From Bacteroidota bacterium (GTDB lineage Bacteria; Bacteroidota; Ignavibacteria; Tepidaquicellales; Tepidaquicellaceae), in NCBI GenBank assembly GCA_018266835.1, contig JAFDZP010000005.1, forward strand, positions 558,001 through 622,000: a stretch of 64,000 bases of DNA, read 5' to 3'. The position numbers were made by a program, and so were the translations under genes. The stretch's first letter is position 1; every line of letters begins with the position of its first letter. Positions 19,998 to 28,819 of the stretch are shown piece by piece. Under the pieces are notes generated by a model, which saw only the letters and a program-made list of their open reading frames with translations, was not told the DNA's origin and did no database searches.

Positions 19998-20177
19998 TTA
20001 TTTATTATCGCCGGGACCTTTATCGTCCTTAGATGCATTATGTAAATTTTTTTCGAGATCGTCTCTGTTATCTCTTTGCGTTTCACTTCCATTTGGGTCA
20101 GCTTGTCCCTTAGGATGCTTTGCCGGGTCAGATGTATGTGTCGTTACTTCTTCATTCTCTTCTTTTTTCTTTTCCAT
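19998..20177 (-). CDS. Small hydrophilic protein (59 aa), unknown function
   Basis: An ATG at 20175-20177 opens a 59-codon frame ending just 6 bp before the FAD/Rieske start. The product is entirely hydrophilic and charged (starts MEKKKEENEEV, ends KDDKGPGDNK) with no predicted fold. It resembles the low-complexity stress peptides that often accompany desiccation or general-stress genes, and the protein at 35955-36227. It is probably the first gene of the operon running to 15091. Its reality rests on its position and clean codon structure. Confidence 0.6.
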   Translation of the reverse strand: MEKKKEENEEVTTHTSDPAKHPKGQADPNGSETQRDNRDDLEKNLHNASKDDKGPGDNK

Positions 20178-20212
20178 TTTTATTTTTTAATTTTTAAACT
20201 TTATTTTTAAAT

Positions 20213-20250
20213 TATAAAAAGGGGAAGAACATTTTCGCTCCCTTCCCCTT
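20213..20250 (-). terminator. Intrinsic terminator of the propeller protein gene
   Basis: On the minus strand AAGGGGAAG and CTTCCCCTT (20242-20250 and 20219-20227 on the plus strand) pair across a 14-nt loop and are followed by TTTTTAT. It lies 38 bp after the stop at 20288. Confidence 0.85.
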
Positions 20251-20287
20251 CTGTTAAAACAATTTATTTATTTATAACCTTACTGAA

Positions 20288-23200
20288 TTACTTCAGCAAT
20301 ACCATCTTTTTAGTCGATACAAATTTATTTCCGTTTCCTTCAGCTTTTATCATGTAGAAATAAACTCCGCTCGATAAAACATTTGCATTGAATAACGAAG
20401 TATAATATCCGGCAGTCTTAGTTTCATCATTCAATAGCATTGCAACTTCTCTACCAGACATATCATATATTTTTATTGTAACCCGGCTATCGAACGGTAA
20501 TTCAAAATCAATCTTCGTTGTAGGATTGAAAGGATTCGGATAGTTCTGGCTGATTGCATACTTCTTCGGAACACCAACTATAACATCACTTGTCAAATTG
20601 TGATATGCAAAGTTACCGTTAAAATCTTCCTGCTTCAGTTTGTACGAATATGTACCTGAGTTCAGACCGTTATCAATGAATGAATATGTGTGCGCAAGAA
20701 TGCTTGTTCCGTTTCCGTTTACAAATCCGGCTGTGCTCCATTCGTTGCTCGTCTTCAGTTTTCTCTCTATATAAAATCCCTTATTGTTTATCTCAGTAAC
20801 CGTTGACCAGTTAAGATTTACTTTCTTGGCATCAACTGTCGCTGTAAAGTTTGAAAGCTCTACAGGTAATGGTACGTTTGGAGGACCATCTAATTCAAAA
20901 TCATCAATCGCTACTCCAATATCAGATGTGTTCGGGTCAGTTCGGAAATTAAATCTGAACGCCACTCTGTCATTCCCGGATAATCCTGAAACATCGGTTG
21001 AGTACTGTGTATAGTTCGGCTGAGGTCCGGTGAAATATGGTTCACCTGCAGGGAATACTGTTGCAAGCGCAGGATTTATATAATTATACCACGTTAGACC
21101 AACTGTCCCAACTGCAGTCCATGTTGCGCCTCCGTTAGTCGTTGATTCAACTCTGAATCCATCCCAGCCTGTTTCGCATGAAAACTTCGCCCAGAATTTA
21201 AATGTATATGTTCCGCCGCCAAGCATATTGAATTCAGGTGTGTATAAATAAGAAACTGAACCGTTTGAATAATTCGCTTCGTTCAGTCCCGTTACCCAGG
21301 CAAATGAACCGCTGTGTGTTCCATTCTTATTTGCAATTACTGAGTTACCTCTTTCCCATGCAGTTCCGCTTTCTGTTTCGTTTGCAAAGTCAGTTGGATT
21401 TCTATCGAAGCTTCCTGTCCATGATGTATCAGTCGTTACGAACGGAGTCCCCTTCTTCGGAAGAACCGTTATATAGTTTGTCTTGGTAGCAGTTAAATTT
21501 CCGTTTATCGTTAACGATATTGTATATGTACCCGGTAAAGAATATGAGTGCACAGGATTTTGCGCTGATGATGTTCCGCCATCACCGAAATCCCATGACC
21601 ATGAACTTGCCTGATATGAGTCATCGCTGAACTGAATATTTATATCTGCATAGGTAACTTTTCTTTGAACACCAAATCCAACTCTTGGAGTTGAGAATGC
21701 ATCTGTTGAAAATAATCCTCTTCCGTGTGTAGCAGCTATAACTAAGTTATCAGAAGTTCTGTATTGAAGCATAGTTGTCTTTACATTTGCAAGTCCTGTA
21801 TTCGATGGTCCCCAAACTGTGGAAGTTCCCAGTAAAGAATCCGTTGTCCATACTCCCACTTCAGTTGCAAGCAATGCTTTATTATTGCTCAGAGGAGAAA
21901 ATATCACCCACCATACAGGCATATCAGGAAGATTTCCCTCTACAGAAGTCCAGCTTGTTCCGCCGTTAGTGGTTTCCCATACGCTGTTCACGCCGTAATT
22001 TGAATATGTGATTATAATATGATTTTCATTTCCGGTCTGCACTGTTACGCAGGAAATAGTTCCATTAGGCAAGCCCGTTGAAATATTTACACCTGTTACA
22101 GATGCGCCTGTGTTGGCATTATTAACGTAAATTAATTTTCCGTTCTCAGTTCCGAAGTAAACTCTGTTAGCAACGTTTGGCGAAACCGTTACCGATGAAA
22201 CCATTGCATCCATTCCGCTCACTGTAACGATTGTATTTGTAGTTCCTGCAATTGTAGGGTCTTCCCATCTAAGATATGTTCCGGGAGTATCGGCGCAATA
22301 CATCTTCTTTGTGTTAGCATCATAGTCGGTTGGATTTATAAACTGTCCGTTTGAATTTAAATCAGCCTGCGTAAAAGAATTTCCGCCGTCAGTTGAAGCA
22401 AAGTAAGAATTAAATACATAGGCTGTAAACTGAAATGTTGGGTCAAGCTGGTCGATGTGACAGTTTGCTCCGTCTCCGCCTGAAACTTCTACCACTGAAT
22501 TTATTCCTGAGTTTGAAAATTTATGCGAGCCGTTATCTTGGGCGCCTGCAAGGAACTCACTCACATTTGCTCCGGGATGCATTGCGCATCCGTAATATTG
22601 AGTAACGTTGTATCCTAAGTTTTTGTCTTTTATAGTTGGTGTTAAAGCTGTTGCATCGGCGCATCTCCATATACCTCCGTCATTTCCGAAATACATAATC
22701 GTTGAGCTTCCCGGTGAGAATAAAATCTGATGCTGGTCTGCATGAACATACTGATGACCATAACTTCCCGTCCAGTGAGTCTGCTGTACCCATGCAGCGC
22801 CGCCTGTTGTTGATTGAAACAAATCAATTCCGCCGACCCATAATATGTTTGCATTGTTCGGATCAACTGCGCATATCAAATCATACCAAGCCTGACCTCT
22901 TGTATAGTCTGTTCCTATAAGTGGGTCATTATCTACAGGTAGAGCACAAGTGGTAAATAATGTTCCGCCGTTGACTGATTTATATATTCCTAAAATTCCG
23001 TATTGAGTAAACCCTGCAGGAGCGCCGACAGGTGCAGCGTTCTGCGCAACTACATAAAAAGTATTTGTATCGCTTGGTGCCATTGCAAGTTCAAGTCTGT
23101 AAAATCCTGTTGCAGGAAATCCGCTTAAAGCCGTGTTCAGTAATGTAAAGCTTCCGGGATTTCCCGTATATGATTTATAAATTCCGTCTGTCTGAAATAT

Positions 23201-24166
23201 TCCCATAGATGCATAGACCGTTCCGTTTGCGTTTACTTCAACATCGGCTGCTCTGTATGCAACTGAGCCGTTGCCTTCACCGAGAACCTGAACAAATGTT
23301 GCTCCGCCATCTGTAGAGCGGAAAATTCCTCCGCTGTGATCTGACACTCCGCCGGGACCAATTTCAAATCCTGAGCGTCCGCGTGTTGCAGCATATACAT
23401 CTCCGTTCTTTGGATTGATAGAAATTTTCTGCACTGTTCCGAATTTTGTAATATCAGTTGTTGAAGCAAGTTGAGTAAATGTTGCTCCGCCGTTTGTTGA
23501 TTTCCAAATTCCCATTCCGCGAATTGCATCTACGTTAAACCATCCTTCTCCTGTTCCGAAATAAATTTCCTGGGGGTTCAGAGGATTTTGTGCCAGAGTT
23601 GTTATTGCTATGTTAGCAAAAAAATCGTCTATTGCAGTCCATGTTGGAGTAACGGCCTGTATGTTTGTTGTCTTCCATAATCCTCCGCCCACTCCTGCAG
23701 CAAAAATTGTGTTGCGTGAAACATCGTTAAGGTCAACAAGTATTGCGCGTGTTCTTCCTCCGATGTTATTCGGTCCGCGTTCATTCCAAGTAATTGAAAG
23801 AGGATTATCGTTGCGTGCTTCCAATTGCTTTGCGTATTCATATGCGCGGACTAATCTTTCTTTGGGGACTGTCTTTGTCACGGGGTCTTTTGTATATTTA
23901 ACTTCATATTGTAATGCTCCGTCGGGCTGGTCGTAAGCCGGTTTATCGTTATCGTTTTCAGAATGTTCGTTTTCAAATTCATCAGACTCATCTTCATTAA
24001 TTTCAGACTTAAGGGTTTCCTTCTTTTGCTTATTTAAAGCTCTTAAAGTCTTTTCGCTTCCTTTTGTTATGCTGATGTTATTTGAATTTTCATTGGAAAT
24101 TAAAAACAGGAATGAAAAAATAACTGAGAAGAAGAGTAAATTTCTAATTATGAATTTTTTCTTCAT
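20288..24166 (-). CDS. Giant secreted Asp-box beta-propeller protein with PKD and T9SS domains
   Basis: The 1292-residue product has an N-terminal export signal (MKKKFIIRNLLFFSVIFSF) and an acidic linker (residues ~45-75). A long sortilin/BNR-type propeller with repeated Asp-boxes follows (STNGGATF, STDGGATF, STTGGAAW, STDGGNSF, TTNGGTSW). A PKD domain near residue 850 contains WDFGDGGTSS. A carbohydrate-binding-like region, the LPVELSNFTATV fibronectin-like module and the sorting tail (NYPNPFNPTTKI ... STKKMVLLK) complete it. The family is often annotated as glycosyl hydrolase, but no catalytic residues can be assigned. Export through T9SS to the surface or medium is expected; the function (glycan or protein binding) is inferred. 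The gene stands alone with its own terminator. Confidence 0.9.
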   Translation of the reverse strand: MKKKFIIRNLLFFSVIFSFLFLISNENSNNISITKGSEKTLRALNKQKKETLKSEINEDESDEFENEHSENDNDKPAYDQPDGALQYEVKYTKDPVTKTVPKERLVRAYEYAKQLEARNDNPLSITWNERGPNNIGGRTRAILVDLNDVSRNTIFAAGVGGGLWKTTNIQAVTPTWTAIDDFFANIAITTLAQNPLNPQEIYFGTGEGWFNVDAIRGMGIWKSTNGGATFTQLASTTDITKFGTVQKISINPKNGDVYAATRGRSGFEIGPGGVSDHSGGIFRSTDGGATFVQVLGEGNGSVAYRAADVEVNANGTVYASMGIFQTDGIYKSYTGNPGSFTLLNTALSGFPATGFYRLELAMAPSDTNTFYVVAQNAAPVGAPAGFTQYGILGIYKSVNGGTLFTTCALPVDNDPLIGTDYTRGQAWYDLICAVDPNNANILWVGGIDLFQSTTGGAAWVQQTHWTGSYGHQYVHADQHQILFSPGSSTIMYFGNDGGIWRCADATALTPTIKDKNLGYNVTQYYGCAMHPGANVSEFLAGAQDNGSHKFSNSGINSVVEVSGGDGANCHIDQLDPTFQFTAYVFNSYFASTDGGNSFTQADLNSNGQFINPTDYDANTKKMYCADTPGTYLRWEDPTIAGTTNTIVTVSGMDAMVSSVTVSPNVANRVYFGTENGKLIYVNNANTGASVTGVNISTGLPNGTISCVTVQTGNENHIIITYSNYGVNSVWETTNGGTSWTSVEGNLPDMPVWWVIFSPLSNNKALLATEVGVWTTDSLLGTSTVWGPSNTGLANVKTTMLQYRTSDNLVIAATHGRGLFSTDAFSTPRVGFGVQRKVTYADINIQFSDDSYQASSWSWDFGDGGTSSAQNPVHSYSLPGTYTISLTINGNLTATKTNYITVLPKKGTPFVTTDTSWTGSFDRNPTDFANETESGTAWERGNSVIANKNGTHSGSFAWVTGLNEANYSNGSVSYLYTPEFNMLGGGTYTFKFWAKFSCETGWDGFRVESTTNGGATWTAVGTVGLTWYNYINPALATVFPAGEPYFTGPQPNYTQYSTDVSGLSGNDRVAFRFNFRTDPNTSDIGVAIDDFELDGPPNVPLPVELSNFTATVDAKKVNLNWSTVTEINNKGFYIERKLKTSNEWSTAGFVNGNGTSILAHTYSFIDNGLNSGTYSYKLKQEDFNGNFAYHNLTSDVIVGVPKKYAISQNYPNPFNPTTKIDFELPFDSRVTIKIYDMSGREVAMLLNDETKTAGYYTSLFNANVLSSGVYFYMIKAEGNGNKFVSTKKMVLLK

Positions 24167-24695
24167 AAAAGGGGCGTAGTTTAGTTTAATAACTCACCTT
24201 TTGTTTAGGCAATTTATATTCCAACTTTTATGGTACTGTTTTATTAATACTTAATTTATGGTTGGTGGGTAAAGATACGGGAAATGAGACAACATTGTCA
24301 TTGACTAAAGCAAAAATTGTCAGAGTGAGAGGTTTAATTTTTCTAAATTAGGAAATTGCTTATTATTTAAAGAATTTAGAAAGTAAATTTGTCCGAGTGT
24401 GGGTTTTTGTCGAGTAAAAATGAGGAATTTAATGGATTATGGAGTTGAGAGGAGAAGCCGGTTCTCAAAATTTTATTGGAACATATCCCTAGCTCCAATG
24501 CAGCATTTGCAGCTCCCCACTCTCGCAGTCCATACTTTTTAAAGAACGATAATTATTAATTCAAAAATATATTTCCGCTGAGTTTAAAACATAAAGAAAA
24601 ATTCTAAATATACTTGACTCTTCGTTCAAATTACGATAATTTTTGAACTTTAATAGTTGATAATATCCCAGTTATCACATATCAACAATACTTAA
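24167..24695. other. Divergent spacer, no recognised gene
   Basis: A 529-bp region between divergent genes, so it holds two promoters, neither matching a consensus I trust. At 24470-24545 there is a locally GC-richer block containing the palindrome AATGCAGCATT and the paired boxes AGCTCC/GCAGCT. On the minus strand the same block is open for about 58 codons without a start codon (contains YGLREWGAANAALELG). I cannot tell whether this is a gene relic or a structured element. Confidence 0.4.
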
Positions 24696-26153
24696 ATGCT
24701 GCCTTCAAATACAGTTGAAATCGTTAAAAATTTAAGCAAAAACGATTTCAAAAGATTTGGCGATTTTCTTAAATCTCCATATTTTAATTCCAAAGAAACA
24801 CTCTACCAACTTTTCAAAGAAGTTGAAAAAGCTTCTCCTGATTTCAAGCCGGAAAAATTCGAGTATAAAAGAATCTATAAAAAAATTTACGGAGGTGAAT
24901 ATAAAGAGCAGACAATAAAAAATTTATATTCTGAGTTCGGAGGATTGCTTAAAAAATTTATTGCGCACGAAAGACTTGAAAAAAGTGAACTGGAATTTAA
25001 TATTTCTCTTATTAAAGGACTTTCAGAAAACAAATGCTATGAAGCTTCCAATAAGCAAGTTGCATCATTAAAAAAATCAATAAACAATTTTCAGATACCC
25101 GAAGAGGATACTTACTATTATAATCAGGTGCTTGAAACAAAGCTGCTTGAAAATTCAATCTCGATGAATGTATTCGATCTTGATGATATACACTTCAGGT
25201 ACAACTCAATCATAATTAATCTGATAAATTTTTCTCTGGATACAATTTATCATATAGCTTCGGATGATTCTATTGTTTTGAAAGCATATAACGTTAAGAA
25301 AGATTTTTCAGAAATTCAGAAATCTTTTTTCGGGGCGTTTGATGCTGAAAAGTATTTTAACTCTGAAAGCGGAAAACTTGCCCCGCCTTCATTAAAGGTG
25401 CGTTATCTTTCTTATGAATATATACAGAACGAAATAACGTTTGAACAATATAAAGCTCTTGAGGATTTGATAATAGAAAACATCGATAAGTTTTCTGTGG
25501 TTTTTAAGCTCTATGCATGGCAATCATTACTGTATATTCTTATCCTTAAATTAATTCCAAAAGATAAGAAACACTATGAAGATGCATTCCGGGTATGTGA
25601 TTATTTTTTTAAACAAAAGATCTATCCTAATACACTCGAACCATATATTGCCAAATCACTGGTAAGAGATGTATTCGGAGTAGCACTCGTTCTGAAAAAA
25701 TTTGACTGGGCTGAAAATTTTATAAATGAAGTGTGGCACTATATGGATGAAGATTCAAGAGAAGACGAAATGAATTACTCTATGGGAAGATTAAAATTTC
25801 AGACAAAAAAATATGAGGAATCGCTGGAGTATCTAAGCAAAGTAAAATTTCAGGTAGTTGATGAAAAAATCAATGTGAGATTTTATTATCTTATGAATTA
25901 TATTGAACTGAAATCTTATCAGGCGGCTATTTCAATGCTAAACTCAATAAGACAATTTTATTTTGAAAGTAAAGAGCTTCCTGAAATGTATGCAGTTCTT
26001 ACAGAGAGCTCATTAAAATTTTTCCGTGAGATTATCCGAGCTGAAGAAAATAATAAGAAGCTGGATTATTCTATTTATAAAGAAGCACAAAACGCAGGAA
26101 GATATTATCACAAGCAATACATACTTGCCAAAATGGAACAGCTTGTAAAATAA
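24696..26153 (+). CDS. Helical protein of unknown function (485 aa)
   Basis: I do not recognise a characterised family. The product is soluble, almost entirely alpha-helical in appearance and rich in Lys, Glu, Tyr and Phe. It begins with 'LSKNDFKRFGDFLKSPYFNSKE', a phrase I associate with uncharacterised FCB-group proteins. The middle and C-terminal halves look like TPR-type helical repeats (LKFQTKKYEESLEYLSKVKF, ELKSYQAAISMLNSI), suggesting a scaffold or interaction protein. There is no signal peptide. The DUF7009-like gene follows after 10 bp and is probably cotranscribed. Confidence 0.75.
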   Translation: MLPSNTVEIVKNLSKNDFKRFGDFLKSPYFNSKETLYQLFKEVEKASPDFKPEKFEYKRIYKKIYGGEYKEQTIKNLYSEFGGLLKKFIAHERLEKSELEFNISLIKGLSENKCYEASNKQVASLKKSINNFQIPEEDTYYYNQVLETKLLENSISMNVFDLDDIHFRYNSIIINLINFSLDTIYHIASDDSIVLKAYNVKKDFSEIQKSFFGAFDAEKYFNSESGKLAPPSLKVRYLSYEYIQNEITFEQYKALEDLIIENIDKFSVVFKLYAWQSLLYILILKLIPKDKKHYEDAFRVCDYFFKQKIYPNTLEPYIAKSLVRDVFGVALVLKKFDWAENFINEVWHYMDEDSREDEMNYSMGRLKFQTKKYEESLEYLSKVKFQVVDEKINVRFYYLMNYIELKSYQAAISMLNSIRQFYFESKELPEMYAVLTESSLKFFREIIRAEENNKKLDYSIYKEAQNAGRYYHKQYILAKMEQLVK

Positions 26154-26163
26154 AATTATAGCT

Positions 26164-26527
26164 ATGAAACTCAGAATAAAAGGAAACTCAGTAAGACTTC
26201 GTTTGACAAAATCCGATGTTGAAAAACTTTGTAAAAATTCTTTTCTGCAGGAAACTACATCATTCGGAGATTCAAAGTTTAAGTATTCTCTAATATGTAA
26301 TAATAATTCAAAGAGTTTAACAGCAATATTTGAATCCGGTGAAATTAAAAGTTTTTATTCCTTCAGATTTTGTTAAAGACTGGAATACAAATGATACTGT
26401 GGGATATAATACAGAGCCGGACGTATCACTGCAAATAATTGTTGAAAAAGATTTTAAGTGTCTCGATGAGACTACTGAAGACCAGTCAGATAATTTTGAA
26501 AATCCGCATACTACATGTCAGGAATAG
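26164..26527 (+). pseudogene. DUF7009-like small protein gene, split by a +1 frameshift
   Basis: The first 61 codons (MKLRIKGNSVRLRLTKSDVE ...) and the frame beginning near 26350 (VFIPSDFVKDW ... CLDETTEDQSDNF ... TCQE) together give one complete ~120-residue protein of a family I know from Bacteroidetes as DUF7009. Its usual beginning is MKIRIKGNS and its usual end is 'EDQSDN'. In the given sequence an AAAA run at 26347-26350 carries one base too many, so the upstream frame ends at 26374-26376. Both halves look well conserved, so the break is very recent, a sequencing error, or recoded. It lies 10 bp after the helical-protein gene. Confidence 0.7.
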
Positions 26528-26609
26528 AAATAGCCTGCATAATCACTTCATTGAAATAATTCTTTTAACAAAGATCTCCACGTTTTTTATTTTTGATAAC
26601 CACCCCCTG

Positions 26610-26632
26610 CCCCCTCCTTAGTAAGGAGGGGG
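26610..26632. repeat. Perfect GC-rich hairpin, REP-like
   Basis: CCCCCTCCTT (26610-26619) and AAGGAGGGGG (26623-26632) pair perfectly around a 3-nt loop. A second C-rich tract (CCACCCCC) lies just upstream. It is an isolated G+C-rich palindrome in AT-rich spacer, like REP elements, and could also end transcription of the DUF7009-like gene (AAAA follows rather than T's). Confidence 0.6.
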
Positions 26633-26715
26633 AAAACTGAGTTTTGTACTTAAATTTATCATCTATTCTTCCGTCACTTCTTTCCCCTTGACTAAATAAT
26701 TTTTATTTTTCATTT

Positions 26716-26734
26716 TACATACACGCTGTATGTA
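26716..26734. promoter_or_regulatory. TetR-type operator upstream of the TetR gene
   Basis: TACATACA (26716-26723), spacer CGC, TGTATGTA (26727-26734): a perfect 8-bp inverted repeat 22 bp upstream of the TetR gene start. The TACATACA half-site is the same as in the AcrR operator of E. coli, where the spacing is longer. Autoregulation of the downstream three-gene unit is inferred. Confidence 0.75.
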
Positions 26735-26756
26735 TAATTAATTTGACTACCCCAAA

Positions 26757-27353
26757 TTGAAAAGAACTAAGGAAGAAGCAGAGCAGACTAAGCGGAAACT
26801 GATTGATATTGCTCTTAGTGAATTCGTCAAGCACGGATTTGAAAACATCACTCTGGAAAACATAGCCGAAAAAGCGAACGTAACCAGAGGAGCGATTTAC
26901 TGGCACTTTAATAATAAGGAAGACCTGATGGACTCTCTTATAAAAATTAAAGATGCAGAGTCGCTGGAACATATGGCAATGATCTATAAGTCTGATATGC
27001 CTGTGATGAAAAAATTGTTTGAATTGATAAATGCGAACTTCCCTGTTGTTCCGGGGCAAAAAGCAGGAGTGCATTACGCAAAATTAAAAATTGACCTGTA
27101 CAATTACTATCTGAAGAACGGCGATAACCGAAAGATCGGCAAAACGTTTGTAAAATACACTGAGCTCCTTCTAAAGCAGGCGCAAAAGGAAGGAAAAATA
27201 AAAAAAGAAATTAATACAGGCGAAGCAGCTTATGTAATTTATACCATAATTGGCGGACTGATGATGAGGCATCCCGTCAATCCCGGTAAATACAAATCAA
27301 TGCAAAGCCTGAGAAATATTTTAAAGAATTATATCAAACAACTTGAAAACTAA
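26757..27353 (+). CDS. TetR/AcrR-family transcriptional repressor
   Basis: The 198-residue protein has the TetR helix-turn-helix in residues ~10-55 (KLIDIALSEFVKHGFENITLENIAEKANVTRGAIYWHFNNKEDL). An all-helical C-terminal ligand/dimerisation domain follows. The start is TTG at 26757; no ATG is available upstream of the HTH. A perfect inverted repeat resembling AcrR-type operators lies 22 bp upstream. Seven bp separate its stop from the ATG of the first beta-lactamase-fold gene, so it probably controls itself and the two secreted enzymes. The ligand is unknown. Confidence 0.92.
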   Translation: MKRTKEEAEQTKRKLIDIALSEFVKHGFENITLENIAEKANVTRGAIYWHFNNKEDLMDSLIKIKDAESLEHMAMIYKSDMPVMKKLFELINANFPVVPGQKAGVHYAKLKIDLYNYYLKNGDNRKIGKTFVKYTELLLKQAQKEGKIKKEINTGEAAYVIYTIIGGLMMRHPVNPGKYKSMQSLRNILKNYIKQLEN

Positions 27354-27360
27354 CCCGGCA

Positions 27361-28797
27361 ATGAATTCTTTTAACCAAAAATACATCAGTAAAAAATCCA
27401 TTAGGTTTTATATCCTGATGTTTCTTATCCTGCTTCTTTTTATTTTCAAAGAAGGAAAATCACAAACGTTCGATACTGCTTATGCTCGCAAGCTCCAGAC
27501 AGCTCTCAATACATTAAAAGCCAATAATAATATTGTCGGCATTTCGGGAGCAGTATATGTTCCGGGCCAAGGTGTATGGACGGGCACTGCAGGAATTACT
27601 GAAGTGGGTGTAAACCTTACTCCCGATATGGTATTTGCAGCAGGCAGCATTACAAAAAATTTTGTTGCTGCAACTATTCTTCAGTTAGTTGAAGCGGACA
27701 GCTTAAGCCTGAATGATTCAATTTACAAATGGCTGCCGCGTATAAATAATGTTGACAGCACAACAACAATAAGGCAGCTTTTAAATCATACAAGCGGCAT
27801 TTATAATTTTACCGATAACCCTGCTTACAGCAATGCCATCAATGCAAACTTTAATAGAATCTGGGAACCCGAAGAGTCCTTTCAGTATATCCTCTCCCCT
27901 TATTTTGTTCACGGAGCAGGCTGGCATTACTCAAATACAAATTATCTGCTGCTTGCAATTATAATTAAAAAAATTACGGGGCATACATTCGGGCAGGAAA
28001 TTCATTCGCGTATCTACTCCCCTCTTCAGATGACAGGTTCGTTTATTGAAATAACCGATACATTAACTGCTCCATGGGTTCATAACTGGGTGGACCTCAA
28101 CGGTGACGGCATACTCGATGATGCTTCATTTATTTCTCAGAACTCATTTGCAAGTTCGACAGTTGGCGCAGGCGGAGTTATTTCACGTCCTGAAAATCTT
28201 GTGAAATATATTCGCAACCTTTACAAACCCGGAGTAATCTTAAGCCAGAGTTCAATTAATGCAATGACGACTTTCACATCGGCAAGTATTTCGGGAGCAA
28301 ATGGTTACGGACTCGGTACAATGCGTTACAATGTGCAGGGAAAAATTTGCTGGGGACATGCGGGAAACAGCTTCGGACATTCGTCAGTTGTAATGTGTTA
28401 TCCTCAGGATACGGTATGCATGTCATTAATGATGAACATCGATATTAACACCGGCGCAGTTGCAAACAGCTTTATGAATACAGTACTAAGCAACAGACCG
28501 CTTGCAGTGCAGAGCATTTCAAGTGAAGTCCCTGAGAAGTTTGAATTGCATCAGAACTATCCTAATCCATTCAACCCCGAAACAAATATAAAATTTGATA
28601 TTGCTTCACAAGGCGAAGTGAAGCTAGTAGTTTATAATTCACTCGGCAAGGAAGTACAAAATATTTTTACAGGAAAGCTCGCAGCCGGAAGTTACTCTTA
28701 TAAATGGAATGCTTCCGGTTTTCCCAGCGGAGTTTATTTTTATAAATTAGTAACAGGAAATAATTCATTCATCAAAAAAATGATGCTGGTAAAGTAA
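27361..28797 (+). CDS. Secreted beta-lactamase-fold serine hydrolase with T9SS sorting domain (copy 1)
   Basis: I choose the ATG at 27361 over a TTG at 27343, giving 478 residues. After an N-terminal membrane/signal segment (FYILMFLILLLFIF, cleavage near KSQ) comes a class C beta-lactamase/DD-peptidase-like domain. The catalytic S-I-T-K tetrad is at about residue 96, a Y-S-N motif is in HYSNTNYLL, and an H-A-G replaces the KTG box (WGHAGNSFGHS). The C-terminal ~90 residues are a T9SS sorting domain (HQNYPNPFNPETNI ... KKMMLVK). Members of this superfamily act as esterases, peptidases or D-amino-acid hydrolases; resistance activity should not be assumed. A paralogue follows 22 bp downstream, and a TetR gene precedes it. 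Confidence 0.9.
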   Translation: MNSFNQKYISKKSIRFYILMFLILLLFIFKEGKSQTFDTAYARKLQTALNTLKANNNIVGISGAVYVPGQGVWTGTAGITEVGVNLTPDMVFAAGSITKNFVAATILQLVEADSLSLNDSIYKWLPRINNVDSTTTIRQLLNHTSGIYNFTDNPAYSNAINANFNRIWEPEESFQYILSPYFVHGAGWHYSNTNYLLLAIIIKKITGHTFGQEIHSRIYSPLQMTGSFIEITDTLTAPWVHNWVDLNGDGILDDASFISQNSFASSTVGAGGVISRPENLVKYIRNLYKPGVILSQSSINAMTTFTSASISGANGYGLGTMRYNVQGKICWGHAGNSFGHSSVVMCYPQDTVCMSLMMNIDINTGAVANSFMNTVLSNRPLAVQSISSEVPEKFELHQNYPNPFNPETNIKFDIASQGEVKLVVYNSLGKEVQNIFTGKLAAGSYSYKWNASGFPSGVYFYKLVTGNNSFIKKMMLVK

Positions 28798-28819
28798 TAA
28801 AATTGAAAATTTTTTTAAT

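Noticed and set aside
27343..27360. TTG start at 27343 for the first hydrolase gene
   Set aside because: It overlaps the TetR gene and adds only six residues before the ATG at 27361, which gives a normal signal peptide.
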